From contig CAIXIP010000330.1 of assembly GCA_903919535.1 (NCBI GenBank), positions 1 through 34,718 on the forward strand: DNA of 34,718 nucleotides, given 5' to 3'. Below, in pieces: positions 10,101 through 18,684 of this stretch. This DNA comes from an uncultured Bacteroidota bacterium (lineage in GTDB: Bacteria; Bacteroidota; Bacteroidia; 2-12-FULL-35-15). The position numbers were made by a program, and so were the translations under genes. A model generated the notes under the pieces. The model searched no databases, was not told where the DNA came from, and worked only from the letters and a program-made list of their open reading frames with translations. How positions within the stretch are numbered: position 1 is the first letter of the stretch; each line of letters begins with the position of its first letter.

Positions 10101-13100
10101 TCAAACGGCTCAGCAACGGTTAATATCGTCAATGGTTCGAGTCCATATACATATTTTTGGAATACATCTCCGGTTCAAACCAATGCTACGGCAACAGGTT
10201 TAGGTATAGGAACTTACTCTGTAACCATGCAAGATAATTATGGTTGTTTTGCACAAGCAACAGCAACCATTACTCAACCAACTCCTTTGGTTCTAAGTTC
10301 TGTAATCACCAATGTATCCTGTGCTACTGGAAGTAATGGTAGTATTATTATAACACCAACAGGTGGTACAGCACCCTACAGTTATTTATGGTTGCCAGGT
10401 AATCAGACAAGCAGTTCTTTAATTGGTAAACCGGCAGGAACATATACGTTGACAGTAACCGATTCGAAAGGTTGTCAAGTTACATCACCTTATATCATCA
10501 CACAACCCTTAGCGTTATCAGTGGTATTAAGTGGAGTTAATGTAAGTTGCTTTGGTGGAAATTCAGGTGTAGCCACATCTCTTGTATCTGGTGGAACAGC
10601 TCCATATACTTATAGTTGGAGTCCGAGTGGTGGAACAGGTCAAAACTTGTCAGGCGCAAGCGCAGGTACTTATACCTTAACGGTATCAGATAATAAAGGG
10701 TGTGCTCAATCAGCTACAGTTATCATTACACAACCAACAGCATTGATAGCAAGTATTACTAGCACCAATGAAACTTGTAATTACATGAATAATGGAACAG
10801 CAGCGGCAACTGTATCAGGGGGAACACCTACATACTCATATTCCTGGCAGCCGGGGAATCAAATTACGAATAGTATTTCAAATTTATCAAGTGGAACCTA
10901 TACATTAACTGTAACAGATTCAAAAGGGTGTACAAGTATTGCATTTGCATCTATATCTGAGCCTTCCACACTTTCCGTTAGTTTCACTAATCAGGTAAAT
11001 GTAAGTTGTTTTGGTGGCACAAATGGTTCAATAACAGCATTGGCAACAGGCGGCACTCAAAATTATAATTACTTATGGACACCAGGGAATATAACAGCAA
11101 CAACGTTAAGTAATATCACAGCAGGAAACTATGTCGTAAAAGTAACGGATAATAATGGTTGTCAGGTACAAAATAATATTTCAATCATTCAACCGGCAAG
11201 CCCACTATTAGTGATAGGCTCTTCAACAACCACTTCCTGTTATGGTGGGACAAATGGTACCGTTTCATCTGTTGCCATAGGAGGCACAGCTCCTTATTCC
11301 TTTAATTGGATGCCGGGAAATTCTAATTCTCAGAATGTTTCCAACCAAGCGGCAGGAACTTACACAGTAACAGCAACAGATGCGCAAGGATGTATAGCAA
11401 GCAATTTAGTGAATGTAGCGCAGCCTGCGCAGATCTCAGCTATTACCTCATCAGTAAATTCAAATTGTAGTTTAGCAAACGGAATGGCATCTGTTTCAAC
11501 AACCGGTGGAGTAGGTCCATACACTTATCTATGGTCACCTTTAGGCGGAACAAGTAATATAGCAACAGGATTACAATCAGGAGCATATACAGTTTCGGTA
11601 ACAGATGTAAATGGGTGCAGCGTATCACAATGGGTAAATGTAAATGATAATGTAGCGCCAGGTGTAACCATTATTTCGTCAACAAATGTATCATGTTATG
11701 GCGGGTCCAATGGTTCAGCATCCACATCAGTTGTAGGGGGAACAGGAACGTTAACTTATAGCTGGGCACCATATGGAGGGAATGCCCCATCAGCAAATGG
11801 ATTGATTGCAGGAACGTATACAGTAACGGTTACTGATGCGGTCGGTTGTCAATCATTAGCAACAACAAGTCCAGCTATCACTCAACCTCCTCCAATAAGC
11901 ATAGCCGTAGTAACAAGTAATGTGAGTTGTTATGCAGGAAACAATGGAGGAGCGAGTGTTAGTGCCAATGGTGGTACACCGGGCTATACGTATCAATGGC
12001 TTCCCGGAGGAAGTTTTGGATCAACAATTAATAATCTTTCAGCCAATACTTATACAGTAAAGGTTACGGATGCCAATCTATGTGTTCAAACGCAAGCATT
12101 TAGTATTACTCAACCAAATCAACTTACTGCGAGTATTTCATCCTCAACAAATGTAAGTTGTTATGGCGGTAATAATGGAACAGCAAGCGTAACGGCAACA
12201 GGTGGCACACCATTTTATACATATAACTGGTTACCTTCAGGAGGAAATGGATCAACAGGAACAGGTTTGTCAACAGGAACCTACACTGTAAATGTGACTG
12301 ATACAAAAGGTTGTGCCACATCAACAACAGTTATTATCACACAACCATCCCAGGCATTGGCTGCCAGCAGTAACGCCTTGGCAACGGCTTGTTATGGAAG
12401 CTCGAATGGTACGGCAACAATAACTGCTATTGGTGGTACACCGGGTTATACTTATCAATGGTTTCCTTCCGGAGGCAGCGGACAAACAGCAACAGGACTT
12501 TCCCAAGGTAATTATTTTGTGTTGGTAACAGATGCTCACAGTTGTCAGACCAATGTAGCATTGACGATATTTCAACCAACACCAATAACAGGAACATTAG
12601 TAACGGTGAACCCATCCTGTGGTTTTAACAATGGTTATATTGTGTCTCAAGTATCCGGAGGTACAGGTCCATATACTTATTTTTGGTCACCAGGTTCAAT
12701 AACAACATCAGGAATTACTGGAGTTGGACCTGGAATTTTTACATTACAAGTTACTGATGCACAAAATTGTACAGCAACATTTTCTTCAACCTTGAGCAAT
12801 ATAGCAGGACCATCAGTTTCAATTAGCTCTTCAACAAATGTAAGTTGTTATGGAGGGAATAATGGAACAGCAACAGCAATTATTAATCAGGGTACAGCAC
12901 CCTATTCGATAAATTGGTCGCCATCTGGAGGTAACAATATATTAGCATCATCATTAACAGCCGGAGTTTATACCGTTAACGTTATTGATGCATTAGGCTG
13001 TGAATCATCTGTAGTTGCTACTGTTTCAGAACCTACTCCTTTAAGTATTAATATTTCATCAATTGATAATGTATCATGTAATAATGGAAGTGATGGAACA

Positions 13101-14792
13101 ATAACTGTTGCAGGTTCAGGTGGTACACCAGGTTATAACTATTCCTGGCAGCCCGTTGTTTCTTCCTCAGCAACACTAAATAATTTGGTCTCAGGAACCT
13201 ATACCGTAAATGTAACCGACCAACACAATTGTGCATCTTCAATATCTGTTAATCTTACTCAACCATCACCGGTAGTATCATCACTATTATCATATATTGA
13301 CCCTGCCTGTTACAATGGAAGTAATGGAAGCGCAACAGTTCTTGGTTCGGGCGGCACATTCCCATATACGTATACCTGGTCCACCAATCCTGTTCAAACG
13401 GGTAATACGGCAAGTAATCTGCAAGCAGGCCCATACACGGTGATGATAACCGATAATAACGGTTGCAACATCATATATAATTTTATGCTTACTCAACCTA
13501 TGCAAGTCATAACAAGTGCAGGTGCCAATGATACAATTTGTTTGGGTCAACTTGCAAACCTAACAGCCACAGCATCTGGTGGTACAGGAACTTATTCCTA
13601 TACTTGGTTGCCACAGAACTTTACCAATAATGGCACTCTCACAGTTTCTCCGTCATCAACAACAACTTATACTGTACTCGCAACGGATCAGAATGGATGT
13701 GCAGGCCAATCAACAACAGCTACTGCAGTTGTTTATAGCTTATTACCTGCAAATATTAGTGTTTTAGGAAATACTCCGATCTGTCCAGGACAAAGCACTA
13801 CTGTGTCTTGTCAGATTGCTGGGTTAACAGGTCCTGTTACTTATCAGTGGAATTATGGATTGGGTAGTGGTTCTGGCCCATATACGGTAACCCCATTACA
13901 ACCTACCACATATGTAGTTACTGTTTCAAATTCCTGTAGTGTATCAGTAACGGATTCGGTTCATATCTTTTTTAATCCTCAGCCAACAGTTATATTAACA
14001 TCAGATACAAATGGAATGTGTGTACCGAGTGCTTTGCAGTTTTATGATAATTCGATAACAGGAAATGTAACTGATCCAATTACCTCGTGGTATTGGGATT
14101 TCGGAGATGGCACAACATCAACACAGTCAGATCCGGTACATATATATAACACAGCCGGTACGTATTATGTTTATTTAACAGTATCAACTACAGGTGGTTG
14201 TCAGAACAATAATTCATCAGCACCAATGATGATAAATGCGTATCCATTCCCTATAGCAGCATTTTCAGTTAACTCAACAACACTTGATCTTCCTTATGAT
14301 TTATTGAACTGTACGAATCAATCAGTTGGAGCTGATAGTTATATCTGGAACTTCGGTGATGGTGCAGGAAGTACAAGTATTAATCCTCAGCATTTATATA
14401 CAACTGTAGGGAATTTCAATGTTCAATTGATTGCTACTACAATTCATGGTTGTTCAGATACAGCTAATACGGAGGTTATGACCAATGCAGACATTACATT
14501 CCCGAATGTATTTACACCAAGTAGTGGTGGTTCAACAGGAGGATGGTATGATGTAACAAGTTTAAGTAATGATGTATTTTTCCCATATACATCAGGAGTT
14601 ACAGAATTCAAATTACAAATATTTAATCGTTGGGGGGAATTGATCTTTGAATCAACAGATATCAAACAAGGCTGGGATGGGTATTATAGAGGAGGATTAT
14701 GCCAGCAGGATGTATATGTTTGGAAAGCATATATAAAATTAAATAATGGTAAAACGTTTAATAAAAATGGCGATGTTACACTGCTTCGTTAA
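7164..14792 (+). CDS. giant SprB-repeat/PKD adhesin with gliding motility-associated (T9SS type B) C-terminal domain
   Basis: 2542 aa; signal peptide; THIVGGSLTYVYNGGSNYTVTLKLYRDCGPG N-terminal module; PKD motifs (WYWDFGD, YNWYFGDG, WYWDFGDGTTS, YIWNFGDG); 15 SprB-like repeats; C-terminus FPNVFTPSSGG...LQIFNRWGELIFES...WDGYYRGGLCQQDVYVWKAYIKLNNGK. Confidence 0.93.
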   Translation: MLRNLRTWFFLINIICVPFFAYSTHIVGGSLTYVYNGGSNYTVTLKLYRDCGPGTAAFPGSVTITVLGNNGVAFTPSRDITMNLGPVTPVPSNLDTCAPIPNPMPCTQQGIYTTTVNNLPPNPGGYHLYYQLIARNLSLTNINAACNCVGESFYAYIPGPTILWNEDFLLTNGTTVDNAATAWSITAGIPAPATSSVNNNVFEITGVNDAQETWTSQVINISAYPGGVNLSADLTEVGTLDPNDSIFVYYRLNGGPLIPFATNGFIADDFTNAIATQPGVIGNTIQIIIRVHYDASSPTSETYRFDNVLVYANNFINNSNPVFDLFPPLFLCVGEPFSFDHSATDADGDSLYYTFYTPYNGDNGVGPLDPTFSGNTPLFQPIVFLPGYGTTNPLGGTPLSLNGATGLLTGTPGLLGQFVVGIIVKEYRNGVYIDATLRDFQFNVINCPQFIPAVLAPTNSCTGTTVHFSNLGGSSGSNWYWDFGDPSTTTDHSTLNSPIYTYPTSGTYTVSLTTGYGTNCANTAISTVDIGWVNASFTNNAPKCVGDPVTFTNTSTSSSNVTITAYNWYFGDGGTSALQSAIHTYNVGGTYTVTLIITSNIGCLDTVLQTIVINPKPIANAGVDKTVCANNANVLLNGIVTNATGGVWTSSGTGTFSPNNTNLNTTYIPSNADTAIGSVNLYLTTTGNGICGSGKDTMKITITDAPSIANAGADQTICGVTTATISANNPIIGTGFWTLVSGTATITNPSSAITTVTGLSPGTSNVFQWTISSSGCISTSDNVIINTDFSPTIANAGNDIHLCNTTSTVLAGNIPAIGIGSWTVISGTATITTPSSPTSGITGLVLGDSVILRWTISKGVCTSFDEVKIIINKLAIVNAGIDQSFCSPTNIQLNAAITGGSATGVWTSLGSGSFSPNATTLNSIYTPSTLDISNGFATLILTSTNNQACPAITDTMKVDFSGFHGIVSTSVVNVSCFGGSNGSATVNIVNGSSPYTYFWNTSPVQTNATATGLGIGTYSVTMQDNYGCFAQATATITQPTPLVLSSVITNVSCATGSNGSIIITPTGGTAPYSYLWLPGNQTSSSLIGKPAGTYTLTVTDSKGCQVTSPYIITQPLALSVVLSGVNVSCFGGNSGVATSLVSGGTAPYTYSWSPSGGTGQNLSGASAGTYTLTVSDNKGCAQSATVIITQPTALIASITSTNETCNYMNNGTAAATVSGGTPTYSYSWQPGNQITNSISNLSSGTYTLTVTDSKGCTSIAFASISEPSTLSVSFTNQVNVSCFGGTNGSITALATGGTQNYNYLWTPGNITATTLSNITAGNYVVKVTDNNGCQVQNNISIIQPASPLLVIGSSTTTSCYGGTNGTVSSVAIGGTAPYSFNWMPGNSNSQNVSNQAAGTYTVTATDAQGCIASNLVNVAQPAQISAITSSVNSNCSLANGMASVSTTGGVGPYTYLWSPLGGTSNIATGLQSGAYTVSVTDVNGCSVSQWVNVNDNVAPGVTIISSTNVSCYGGSNGSASTSVVGGTGTLTYSWAPYGGNAPSANGLIAGTYTVTVTDAVGCQSLATTSPAITQPPPISIAVVTSNVSCYAGNNGGASVSANGGTPGYTYQWLPGGSFGSTINNLSANTYTVKVTDANLCVQTQAFSITQPNQLTASISSSTNVSCYGGNNGTASVTATGGTPFYTYNWLPSGGNGSTGTGLSTGTYTVNVTDTKGCATSTTVIITQPSQALAASSNALATACYGSSNGTATITAIGGTPGYTYQWFPSGGSGQTATGLSQGNYFVLVTDAHSCQTNVALTIFQPTPITGTLVTVNPSCGFNNGYIVSQVSGGTGPYTYFWSPGSITTSGITGVGPGIFTLQVTDAQNCTATFSSTLSNIAGPSVSISSSTNVSCYGGNNGTATAIINQGTAPYSINWSPSGGNNILASSLTAGVYTVNVIDALGCESSVVATVSEPTPLSINISSIDNVSCNNGSDGTITVAGSGGTPGYNYSWQPVVSSSATLNNLVSGTYTVNVTDQHNCASSISVNLTQPSPVVSSLLSYIDPACYNGSNGSATVLGSGGTFPYTYTWSTNPVQTGNTASNLQAGPYTVMITDNNGCNIIYNFMLTQPMQVITSAGANDTICLGQLANLTATASGGTGTYSYTWLPQNFTNNGTLTVSPSSTTTYTVLATDQNGCAGQSTTATAVVYSLLPANISVLGNTPICPGQSTTVSCQIAGLTGPVTYQWNYGLGSGSGPYTVTPLQPTTYVVTVSNSCSVSVTDSVHIFFNPQPTVILTSDTNGMCVPSALQFYDNSITGNVTDPITSWYWDFGDGTTSTQSDPVHIYNTAGTYYVYLTVSTTGGCQNNNSSAPMMINAYPFPIAAFSVNSTTLDLPYDLLNCTNQSVGADSYIWNFGDGAGSTSINPQHLYTTVGNFNVQLIATTIHGCSDTANTEVMTNADITFPNVFTPSSGGSTGGWYDVTSLSNDVFFPYTSGVTEFKLQIFNRWGELIFESTDIKQGWDGYYRGGLCQQDVYVWKAYIKLNNGKTFNKNGDVTLLR
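9017..10065 (+). repeat. four Ig-like 'NAGxDxxxC' modules within the adhesin
   Basis: ANAGVDKTVC, ANAGADQTIC, ANAGNDIHLC, NAGIDQSFC starts, each about 85 aa. Confidence 0.75.
10074..13508 (+). repeat. 15 tandem SprB-type repeats (about 75 aa each) within the adhesin
   Basis: Recurring VSCYGGxNGxA...GGTxxYTYxWxP...GTYTVxVTDxxGCxxxxxxxITQPxxL counted manually in the translation. Confidence 0.9.
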
Positions 14793-16341
14793 AAGATATA
14801 TTTCACTGCTTGTGATACTTTTTGTATCACTGCCTGTGTTAGCACAGCTGACTTCACATGAAAATAAAAAGTTGATGGTTAAAGCAGATAATGCATTTGA
14901 CTATGGCGATTTTTTAAATGCACTGCAAATCTATCAGCAGTTGTATAAAGTAGATTCAACAAATAACGATCTGAATTATAAGCTAGGTATTTGCGATTTT
15001 GAAATCAGAAAATACAGAAGGGACTCAAAAAAATATTTTGAAAAAATTCCATCATCCTCTTATCCAGAAAGCAATTATTATTTAGGAAGACTTTATCATT
15101 TATCAAGAAATTATAATAAGTCAATTGACTGTTTTTCTCAATACAAAAAATATAAAGGAGAAAAGGAGCATACAGTGAAAGAGATCGATGATCTGATAGA
15201 GAAATCAAATACAGCGATGCTTTTTGAAGCAAGTTCAGACAAATCCATCCAAATCGAAAATATTGGTGATGCAGTAAATACAGGATATTCAGAGTATGCG
15301 CCCTTGATATCAGCAGAAGAGAATTTTATCATATTTACTTCTCGAAGAAAAAATCCGATATGGCAAAATAAAGATCCTTTAGGTGAATATTTTGAAGATA
15401 TATATATATCCAGAAAAGTAGCAAATGTATGGCAAACGCCAGAAATGTTAGATACGATCATCAATACTTCGGTACATGATGCTTGTACAGGTTTATCTGC
15501 AGATGGCGAAAAACTTCTTTTATATAGGACAAGTAAAGATTTAAGGAGTGGCGATATTTATGAAAGTTTTTTAACGAATGGGAAATGGTCGCCCCCAGCC
15601 ATATTAGGCACAAATGTTAATTCAGCAAATTATGCCGAAACGAGTGCTTGTTATTCACCCGATGGAGATATAATTTTCTTTTCAAGTGACAGACCAGGAG
15701 GATTTGGCGGCAAAGATTTGTATTCAGTAAAAAAATTACCAAATGGAAAATGGAGCGAACCATATAATTTAGGTCCGAATATCAATACCGAATACAATGA
15801 AGATGCCCCATTTGTTCATCCCACCGGAAACATATTGTTTTTCAGTTCAGAAGGACATAAGAACATGGGAGGTTATGATGTATTCAAATCAAATTTTGAT
15901 GAAGCAGGCGGTTTTACAACACCTGAAAATCTAGGTTATCCAATCAATACATCAGATGATGACATATTTTTTGTGTTGAATACATCAGCATCAAAGGGGT
16001 ATTTATCATCCGAAAGAGCAGGAGGATATGGTTCTCAGGATATTTATCAGGTTGATTTATCAAGTAATACATTACCATTAAGTGTTTATAATATTTGTGT
16101 ATTTGACAATGTAGATACCTTGATCAATAAAGTTGAAATTGCTTTAACCGACCTTACGGCAATGAAGGTTTTTGGAGTATATAAATCAAACCCAAGAACT
16201 GGTAAAATCCTAATAATAGCAGAACCCAATAAAGAATATCAGATCACTATTAAATCACCAGGGTTCGAGCCATTTATAACAAATTCAATTTTCAATACGG
16301 ATAATTATATCACCTATAAATTGATCAGAAAAAAAGAATGA
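14773..16341 (+). CDS. TPR + PD40/WD40-like propeller + carboxypeptidase-regulatory-like protein, no OmpA domain
   Basis: ORF 14746..16341; Met at 14773 (MLHCFVKRYISLLVILFVSLPVLAQ) gives a compact signal peptide; PD40 motifs IFFSSDRPGGFGGKDLYSVKK, ILFFSSEGHKNMGGYDVFKS, GYLSSERAGGYGSQDIYQVD; ends EYQITIKSPGFEPFITNS...YKLIRKKE. Confidence 0.85.
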   Translation: MLHCFVKRYISLLVILFVSLPVLAQLTSHENKKLMVKADNAFDYGDFLNALQIYQQLYKVDSTNNDLNYKLGICDFEIRKYRRDSKKYFEKIPSSSYPESNYYLGRLYHLSRNYNKSIDCFSQYKKYKGEKEHTVKEIDDLIEKSNTAMLFEASSDKSIQIENIGDAVNTGYSEYAPLISAEENFIIFTSRRKNPIWQNKDPLGEYFEDIYISRKVANVWQTPEMLDTIINTSVHDACTGLSADGEKLLLYRTSKDLRSGDIYESFLTNGKWSPPAILGTNVNSANYAETSACYSPDGDIIFFSSDRPGGFGGKDLYSVKKLPNGKWSEPYNLGPNINTEYNEDAPFVHPTGNILFFSSEGHKNMGGYDVFKSNFDEAGGFTTPENLGYPINTSDDDIFFVLNTSASKGYLSSERAGGYGSQDIYQVDLSSNTLPLSVYNICVFDNVDTLINKVEIALTDLTAMKVFGVYKSNPRTGKILIIAEPNKEYQITIKSPGFEPFITNSIFNTDNYITYKLIRKKE

Positions 16342-17336
16342 AAACAGTAGTAAAAATAGCATCCTTTATTTTGATCTTTTACATGAATAATGTGAAAGCA
16401 CAGGATATGCATTTTACTCAGTTTTATTCATCGCCCTTGTATCTGAATCCAGCCTTTACAGGTTCAGATGTATGTGGAAGAGTATCATTGACCTATCGAA
16501 ATCAATGGCCAGGCATATCAAAAGCCTATAAAACATATTTATTTTCAGCCGATCATTTTGTACGAAAATATAATCTAGGAGTAGGATTATTAATTGGTAA
16601 TGATGTTGCTGGAACTGGTGAATTAAAAACTACTGTCATTAATCCAAGCATTGCTTATGAACTTCGAATGGGAAGGAGAATAGTGCTTCGCGCAGGTATT
16701 CAACCGGGCATAGGTATTGTAAGTATTGATTATAATAAATTAGTTTTCGGAGATCAAATAGCTCGAGGTGGAAATGTTCCAACTATTGAAAATCCGACTC
16801 AAACAAAAACATTTTTTGATATCGGAGCAGGAATTTTGATTCATACCGAAAAGTATTGGTTAGGAACATCATTTTTTCATTTGAATCAACCTAATCAATC
16901 ATTGATAGGAGCAAATAGTAGATTGCCAATAAAATATACAGTGCATGGCGGAGCGAAATTCCCATTGAATAAAGAAGAAAAAACGGAGACGAAAAAAGAA
17001 TCCATAACAACAGTTTTTCATTATCGCGGACAAAAAGAATTTGATCAATTTGATATTGGTATGTATTACACTCGTTATGTATTTAGTCTGGGCTTGTGGT
17101 ACAGAGGTATACCTGGATTAAAAGCGTACAAAAAAGGGTATAGTAATAACGATGCAATTGCTATTATAACTGGTATTCAGGCAAAACGCATGAGTATCGG
17201 ATATAGTTATGATTTTACAATTTCTAAACTTGCATTTTTAACAAATGGTGCTCATGAAATAACTTTATCTTATCAGATCTGTAAAATGAACAAAAAGAAA
17301 AAGTATAAATTGTTAATTCCTTGTCCGAAGTTTTAA
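16338..17336 (+). CDS. PorP/SprF family type IX secretion membrane protein
   Basis: QDMHFTQFYSSPLYLNPAFTGSDVCGRVSLTYRNQWPGISKAYKTYLFSADHFV; C-terminal CPKF; 4-bp ATGA overlap with the upstream gene. Confidence 0.93.
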   Translation: MKTVVKIASFILIFYMNNVKAQDMHFTQFYSSPLYLNPAFTGSDVCGRVSLTYRNQWPGISKAYKTYLFSADHFVRKYNLGVGLLIGNDVAGTGELKTTVINPSIAYELRMGRRIVLRAGIQPGIGIVSIDYNKLVFGDQIARGGNVPTIENPTQTKTFFDIGAGILIHTEKYWLGTSFFHLNQPNQSLIGANSRLPIKYTVHGGAKFPLNKEEKTETKKESITTVFHYRGQKEFDQFDIGMYYTRYVFSLGLWYRGIPGLKAYKKGYSNNDAIAIITGIQAKRMSIGYSYDFTISKLAFLTNGAHEITLSYQICKMNKKKKYKLLIPCPKF

Positions 17337-17362
17337 ATCCCAAACTATTTAGTATTCTAATA

Positions 17363-17398
17363 AAAAACACCTTTATGAAAAGACATAAAGGTGTTTTT
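17363..17398. terminator. bidirectional intrinsic terminator
   Basis: Perfect 15-bp stem AAAAACACCTTTATG / CATAAAGGTGTTTTT with 6-nt loop between convergent sprF-like gene and tRNA-Leu. Confidence 0.8.
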
Positions 17399-17413
17399 GT
17401 ATGAAAAATAAAG

Positions 17414-17495
17414 TGCTCGGGAGGAGATTCGAACTCCCACGTCTTTCGACATACGCCCCTCAAGCGTACACGTCTGCCAGTTTCGCCACCCGAGC
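17414..17495 (-). tRNA. tRNA-Leu (anticodon GAG)
   Basis: Reverse complement GCTCGGGTGGCGAAACTGGCAGACGTGTACGCTTGAGGGGCGTATGTCGAAAGACGTGGGAGTTCGAATCTCCTCCCGAGCA; acceptor GCTCGGG/CCCGAGC, anticodon stem TACGC/GCGTA with loop TTGAGGG, GTTCGAATC T-loop; CCA not encoded. Confidence 0.95.
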
Positions 17496-17536
17496 ATGAT
17501 GCAAAGGTAGAATATTTATGGCAAAACTGACAAAAA

Positions 17537-18055
17537 TTATTCCTTTGATGGCGGCTGCTTGCGATCTTTTAATTCATTTAATAAAAACCGTTTGAATTCC
17601 TCATCAGCCCGATAAAGTTTGGCTACTTTTTTTATCGGCAACACAGCTTTAAATTTTGAATTATACTCTTTTTGAAGATCCAATTCCTTTTGCCTGAAAG
17701 CCATTTCATTATCTACCAATTGTTCAATATCTTTGTCAGACATACCTTCCAGATTTTCTTTCGCATTTTTCATATCTTCCCTTCTTTTGCTTCTCAATTC
17801 CTTAAGTTTATCATCATACTGATTGTAAACAGGCCAGAATTTTTGTGCTTCTTCAGCTGTAAGGTCCAATTTCTTGGTTAAAAAGCCAACTTTTTGTGCT
17901 TCTATATTTTCTCTTTTTTCCTTTTGATGATGATCTTTTGGTGGTGGAGGTCCATCGGGTCCACCAGGAGGAGGAGGTTGTGCGATTGTAATATTACTTA
18001 CAATAAAAAATACTAATAAAATTAGCACTTTTGGGATGTTGTTTTTTCTTTTCAT
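17537..18055 (-). CDS. exported Spy/CpxP-like helical protein
   Basis: Signal peptide, Pro/His-rich linker PPPPGGPDGPPPPKDHHQ, LDLTAEEAQKFWPVYNQYDDKLKELR helical core. Confidence 0.7.
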   Translation of the reverse strand: MKRKNNIPKVLILLVFFIVSNITIAQPPPPGGPDGPPPPKDHHQKEKRENIEAQKVGFLTKKLDLTAEEAQKFWPVYNQYDDKLKELRSKRREDMKNAKENLEGMSDKDIEQLVDNEMAFRQKELDLQKEYNSKFKAVLPIKKVAKLYRADEEFKRFLLNELKDRKQPPSKE

Positions 18056-18067
18056 GATTTCTATTTT

Positions 18068-18652
18068 TTAATTTAAAATACTTTCGTCAATATTGTTTTC
18101 TATTAAATAATTTTCGATACCTGTATTTTGTTCCGGTTTTATTTCATTTTCTGAATTAGTACTTGAAACAATAACATCAATGATTGTGGATTCATCAATC
18201 AGATAAAGTTGCTCTTCATCTGATAATTGGTATTCTATTTTTGTACTTGATACTTTACTTTGTTTTTCAATGTAGTTAACACCAGCACCAGCAATTAACA
18301 ATGTTGTTAAAACAGGGATCGCAAAATTTGGCTTGATAAGTAAAATCAACCATTCAAAAATGCTTGTTTTTAAGGGTTTGTTATTAACGATATCTTGAAT
18401 TCTCGATGGAAATTCATCAAAATAATTGCTAGGGACTTCGAAAGGAATATATAAAGGGATGTTGCTTAAAATAGGTGCTTCAGATTTTATTTCTTCAAGG
18501 TTAGAAATTCGATTTTCTAATTTGGAAGCGAAGTAATCAAAGTAATCATTATCAGCTTTAAAAGGAGTTGTTTTATCCAATTTGGATAGGTGAGAAGCTA
18601 TCTCATTTAAATCGTCATCTTCAAAGTTTGATATGTTGTTTTTTGTATTCAT
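18068..18652 (-). CDS. membrane protein, putative anti-sigma-type partner of the ECF sigma factor
   Basis: 194 aa, single TM segment (FAIPVLTTLLIAGAGVNYI), directly downstream of the ECF sigma gene; no recognisable ZAS motif. Confidence 0.55.
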   Translation of the reverse strand: MNTKNNISNFEDDDLNEIASHLSKLDKTTPFKADNDYFDYFASKLENRISNLEEIKSEAPILSNIPLYIPFEVPSNYFDEFPSRIQDIVNNKPLKTSIFEWLILLIKPNFAIPVLTTLLIAGAGVNYIEKQSKVSSTKIEYQLSDEEQLYLIDESTIIDVIVSSTNSENEIKPEQNTGIENYLIENNIDESILN

Positions 18653-18684
18653 TCTGTTCTTCGATACAGTTTTTTGAAAAAGGT

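Noticed and set aside
10074-13508. Tandem repeats considered as a possible CRISPR or non-coding repeat array
   Set aside because: Repeats of about 225 bp are in one open frame, diverged at nucleotide level, and match SprB protein repeats.
9563-13550. Antisense ORFs inside the adhesin (e.g. 9563..9835, 12321..12575, 13290..13550)
   Set aside because: Opposite a strongly supported coding frame with repetitive composition; no homology recognised.
15005-15464. Minus ORFs 15005..15232 and 15138..15464
   Set aside because: Opposite the TPR/PD40 gene; no recognisable domain.
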